The notes beneath the pieces were generated by a model, which saw nothing but the letters and a program-made list of their open reading frames with translations, had not been told where the DNA came from and did no database searches. The translations under genes and the position numbers were made by a program. A stretch of DNA of 64,000 bases from Coffea arabica (lineage: Eukaryota > Streptophyta > Magnoliopsida > Gentianales > Rubiaceae), in the NCBI RefSeq assembly GCF_036785885.1, contig NC_092326.1:39518287-39582286 (forward strand), given 5' to 3'. Of the stretch, positions 62,050-64,000 are shown in pieces. Numbering within the stretch: the first letter of the stretch is position 1; the number at the start of each line of letters is the position of its first letter.

Positions 62050-64000
62050 ACGAAACGAGTATTGGTTATCCTTGGAATTAGTTCCTTAAAAGCTGAACTT
62101 TTTCTACCTCAACTTCTCATTGGTATTGGTGGATCAATTGGAAGGCATGAACCGGAAATTATATTCTGTACTTGGCCTTCAAAAAACAAAGAAATGTCCA
62201 CCGAAATATAGTTAATAAACAAAAGAATAAAACATGGATCAACAACTTTCGGCTAAGAACCAAACTAAGGGGATGGGGAAGGGCCGCTACTCCGAAGTCC
62301 CTCCGAAGTCCATGATATTTGGGTTTTCCCCCCTGAAAAATTTCTATACTGCCAAAAATGTCCTTGACAATTTATTTTTGTTACCCTTCAAAAATCTTAG
62401 AAACCTTTTATATTCAGTCCAAATTTTGTATGTATGTGAAATTTGCCTCCGCAACGTAAATGTTCTGATTCCATCTCTGCAGTTTCACTAGGCTTAGTTA
62501 TTTTCGAGTATAAGGGATGAATTTAGTGTGAACAATTTATAAACGTGCGTCTCATCACTTGTTTTGAATTTCACTTTCTTCTTGAACAAAACTTGAGATC
62601 AATATGTGATTAACTAATATAATTTACAAAAAAGGTATTTAGAAAATTTTACAGTGTCAATGTTCAATAGATTAATCGATTCTAGAGTCCACGGACCGTG
62701 TATTCCAAAAACATTCTTGTTTTGTTTCATTATTTGGATTTTACATGCGATGCCTCATTTATCACGCATTAGCTTCTTCTAGTGTTCATATCCATTCAAC
62801 TTTTAATTCTTTTTTTAGGGTAAATAACATTCCTTTTATGGTTTGCAAAACTAGCTACTTTTATCAGTAAATTATCCTCCAATAGTTTACTATTGTTTTC
62901 ACATATTTTTTTTATGGTTTCAAAAACTATATATGATTCTTTTCAATTTTGAATTAAAGTGTTAAAATGATGGAATTTACCCTCTACAATGAAACTGTTA
63001 AAATATCAAGAATACCCAAATGTCAAAATAGATACTGTTTGTTAACTTTTTTTTTTTTTTTTCGGAAACGTTAGAAGATTAGATACTGTTTGCTAACTAT
63101 AATAGGTTTATATATAGATTTTAAAAATCAAAAGAGAACTATATGAAAAAGCACTAAATTATATATGGAGTTAACGTGTAATATATGCTATATTTGTGAA
63201 TTTCGGCCACTTTAGTCATTATCGTATCTAAACGAGGGTAATTATGTATTTTAATTGCTTATGTTACAAAAGACAATTTCCATTGAGGAGGTTGTGTATA
63301 AATTTTGAGAATACAGGATGATTGTATGAAAAACTGCTAAATCATAGGAGGCTAAAGTGTAATTTACCCCATTGTTTATTTATTTTTTGTGAGCAACCAA
63401 GCTATCCATCTCAGAAAAGGCTACCCTTAGTTTATCCCGCATGTTCTGCATGTACCTACCTAATTAATCCTCTATTTTTTTTTAATTTTACTGTGCCATT
63501 TGATCCATAAAGGGATGACATGATTATGTAGCGGACTTAACTATCATGTACAAATAGCTTGAATCACTTCCATTCCTCAATTTTAACGAAGAATACATGA
63601 GATGAAAGACACTATCTATGGTAACCACGTTCTTCAATTGTGTTTCTTTTTCTCGACAAATTGCCATACTAATTAAGTTACCACTGGCTTCACTAGCGGA
63701 TGGAGCTGACAAATATTCCAAACTACCGCCGCCTGAAGCAAGTTTTGGGCTGCTAGCTAGCTAGTGTGTAACACAAATTTTCTACCTTTGCATTAGAGCA
63801 ATGGCTGGAATTTGACAAGGCATCAACTTATTTCCTATAAATAGGAAAGGAAATAATTTTTCTAATATTTGTTCCTATGCACTTTACTGTAGACGTTAAT
63901 TTTGTCAAGAATGCTCATTGTCTGAAGAAATGTCACGACAAAAGAGAAAAGGAGAAGAAAAAAAAAAAAAAAAGGGAAGAAAAGCATTTAACAGTTACAA
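62050..64000. other. Distal FT upstream region, no gene seen
   Basis: AT-rich sequence with poly-T and poly-A tracts (63040-63062, 63958-63975). Short frames at 62234-62491, 63322-63510 and 63524-63721 have no recognised homology. It may contain distal FT regulatory DNA, but no motif is strong enough to call. Confidence 0.5.

Overview
This is nuclear DNA of a flowering plant, and the gene content fits a core eudicot. It shows intron-split genes with GT/AG junctions, AT-rich intergenic DNA, many short non-autonomous DNA transposons and plant-only protein families. The species cannot be fixed from the sequence alone. There is no operon structure, CRISPR, rRNA or tRNA that I could support. All exon models below were assembled by hand from splice sites and reading phase.

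Layout. 1-1698 (-): 5' part of a gene for an organellar tRNA 2-thiouridylase (MnmA/MTU1 type), running off the left edge. 3777-10337 (+): a 14-exon Tat-SF1/ELF9-type U2 snRNP splicing factor. 12056-12631 (+): an intronless four-span membrane protein. 13700-17132 (-): stearoyl-ACP desaturase. 22494-29434 (-): FASCIATA1, the large CAF-1 subunit. 29.7-38.1 kb: five DNA transposons nearly end to end, including a 4.87-kb Mutator-like element (MULE) with perfect 9-bp target-site duplications, a broken transposase and a second, convergent, broken GRF zinc-finger reading frame. 41772-42332 (-): a TAC1/SUPERMAN-like C2H2 zinc-finger protein with an EAR tail. 47438-49006 (+): an intronless BLUS1-type kinase. 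49917-50198 (+): a small unrecognised Cys-rich reading frame. 53770-59551 (-): a complete FLOWERING LOCUS T gene with the canonical 201/62/41/224-nt exons.

Context. From memory of the Arabidopsis map, ELF9, the membrane protein and the desaturase are neighbours on chromosome 5 (At5g16260/50/40), while FAS1 and FT are neighbours on chromosome 1 (At1g65470/80). The window therefore seems to join two conserved blocks, with the junction in the repeat-rich stretch between about 17.1 and 22.5 kb. Several genes touch flowering or light signalling (ELF9, FT, BLUS1) and two touch chromatin or telomeres (FAS1, a TAC1-like factor). Their co-location is seen; any functional linkage is inference.

The most unusual items are the two-gene MULE with a roughly 109-bp tandem array between its convergent genes, a Pro at FT position 135 inside segment B, the transposon load in the FT promoter and introns, and the unrecognised GC-richer reading frame at 49.9 kb.
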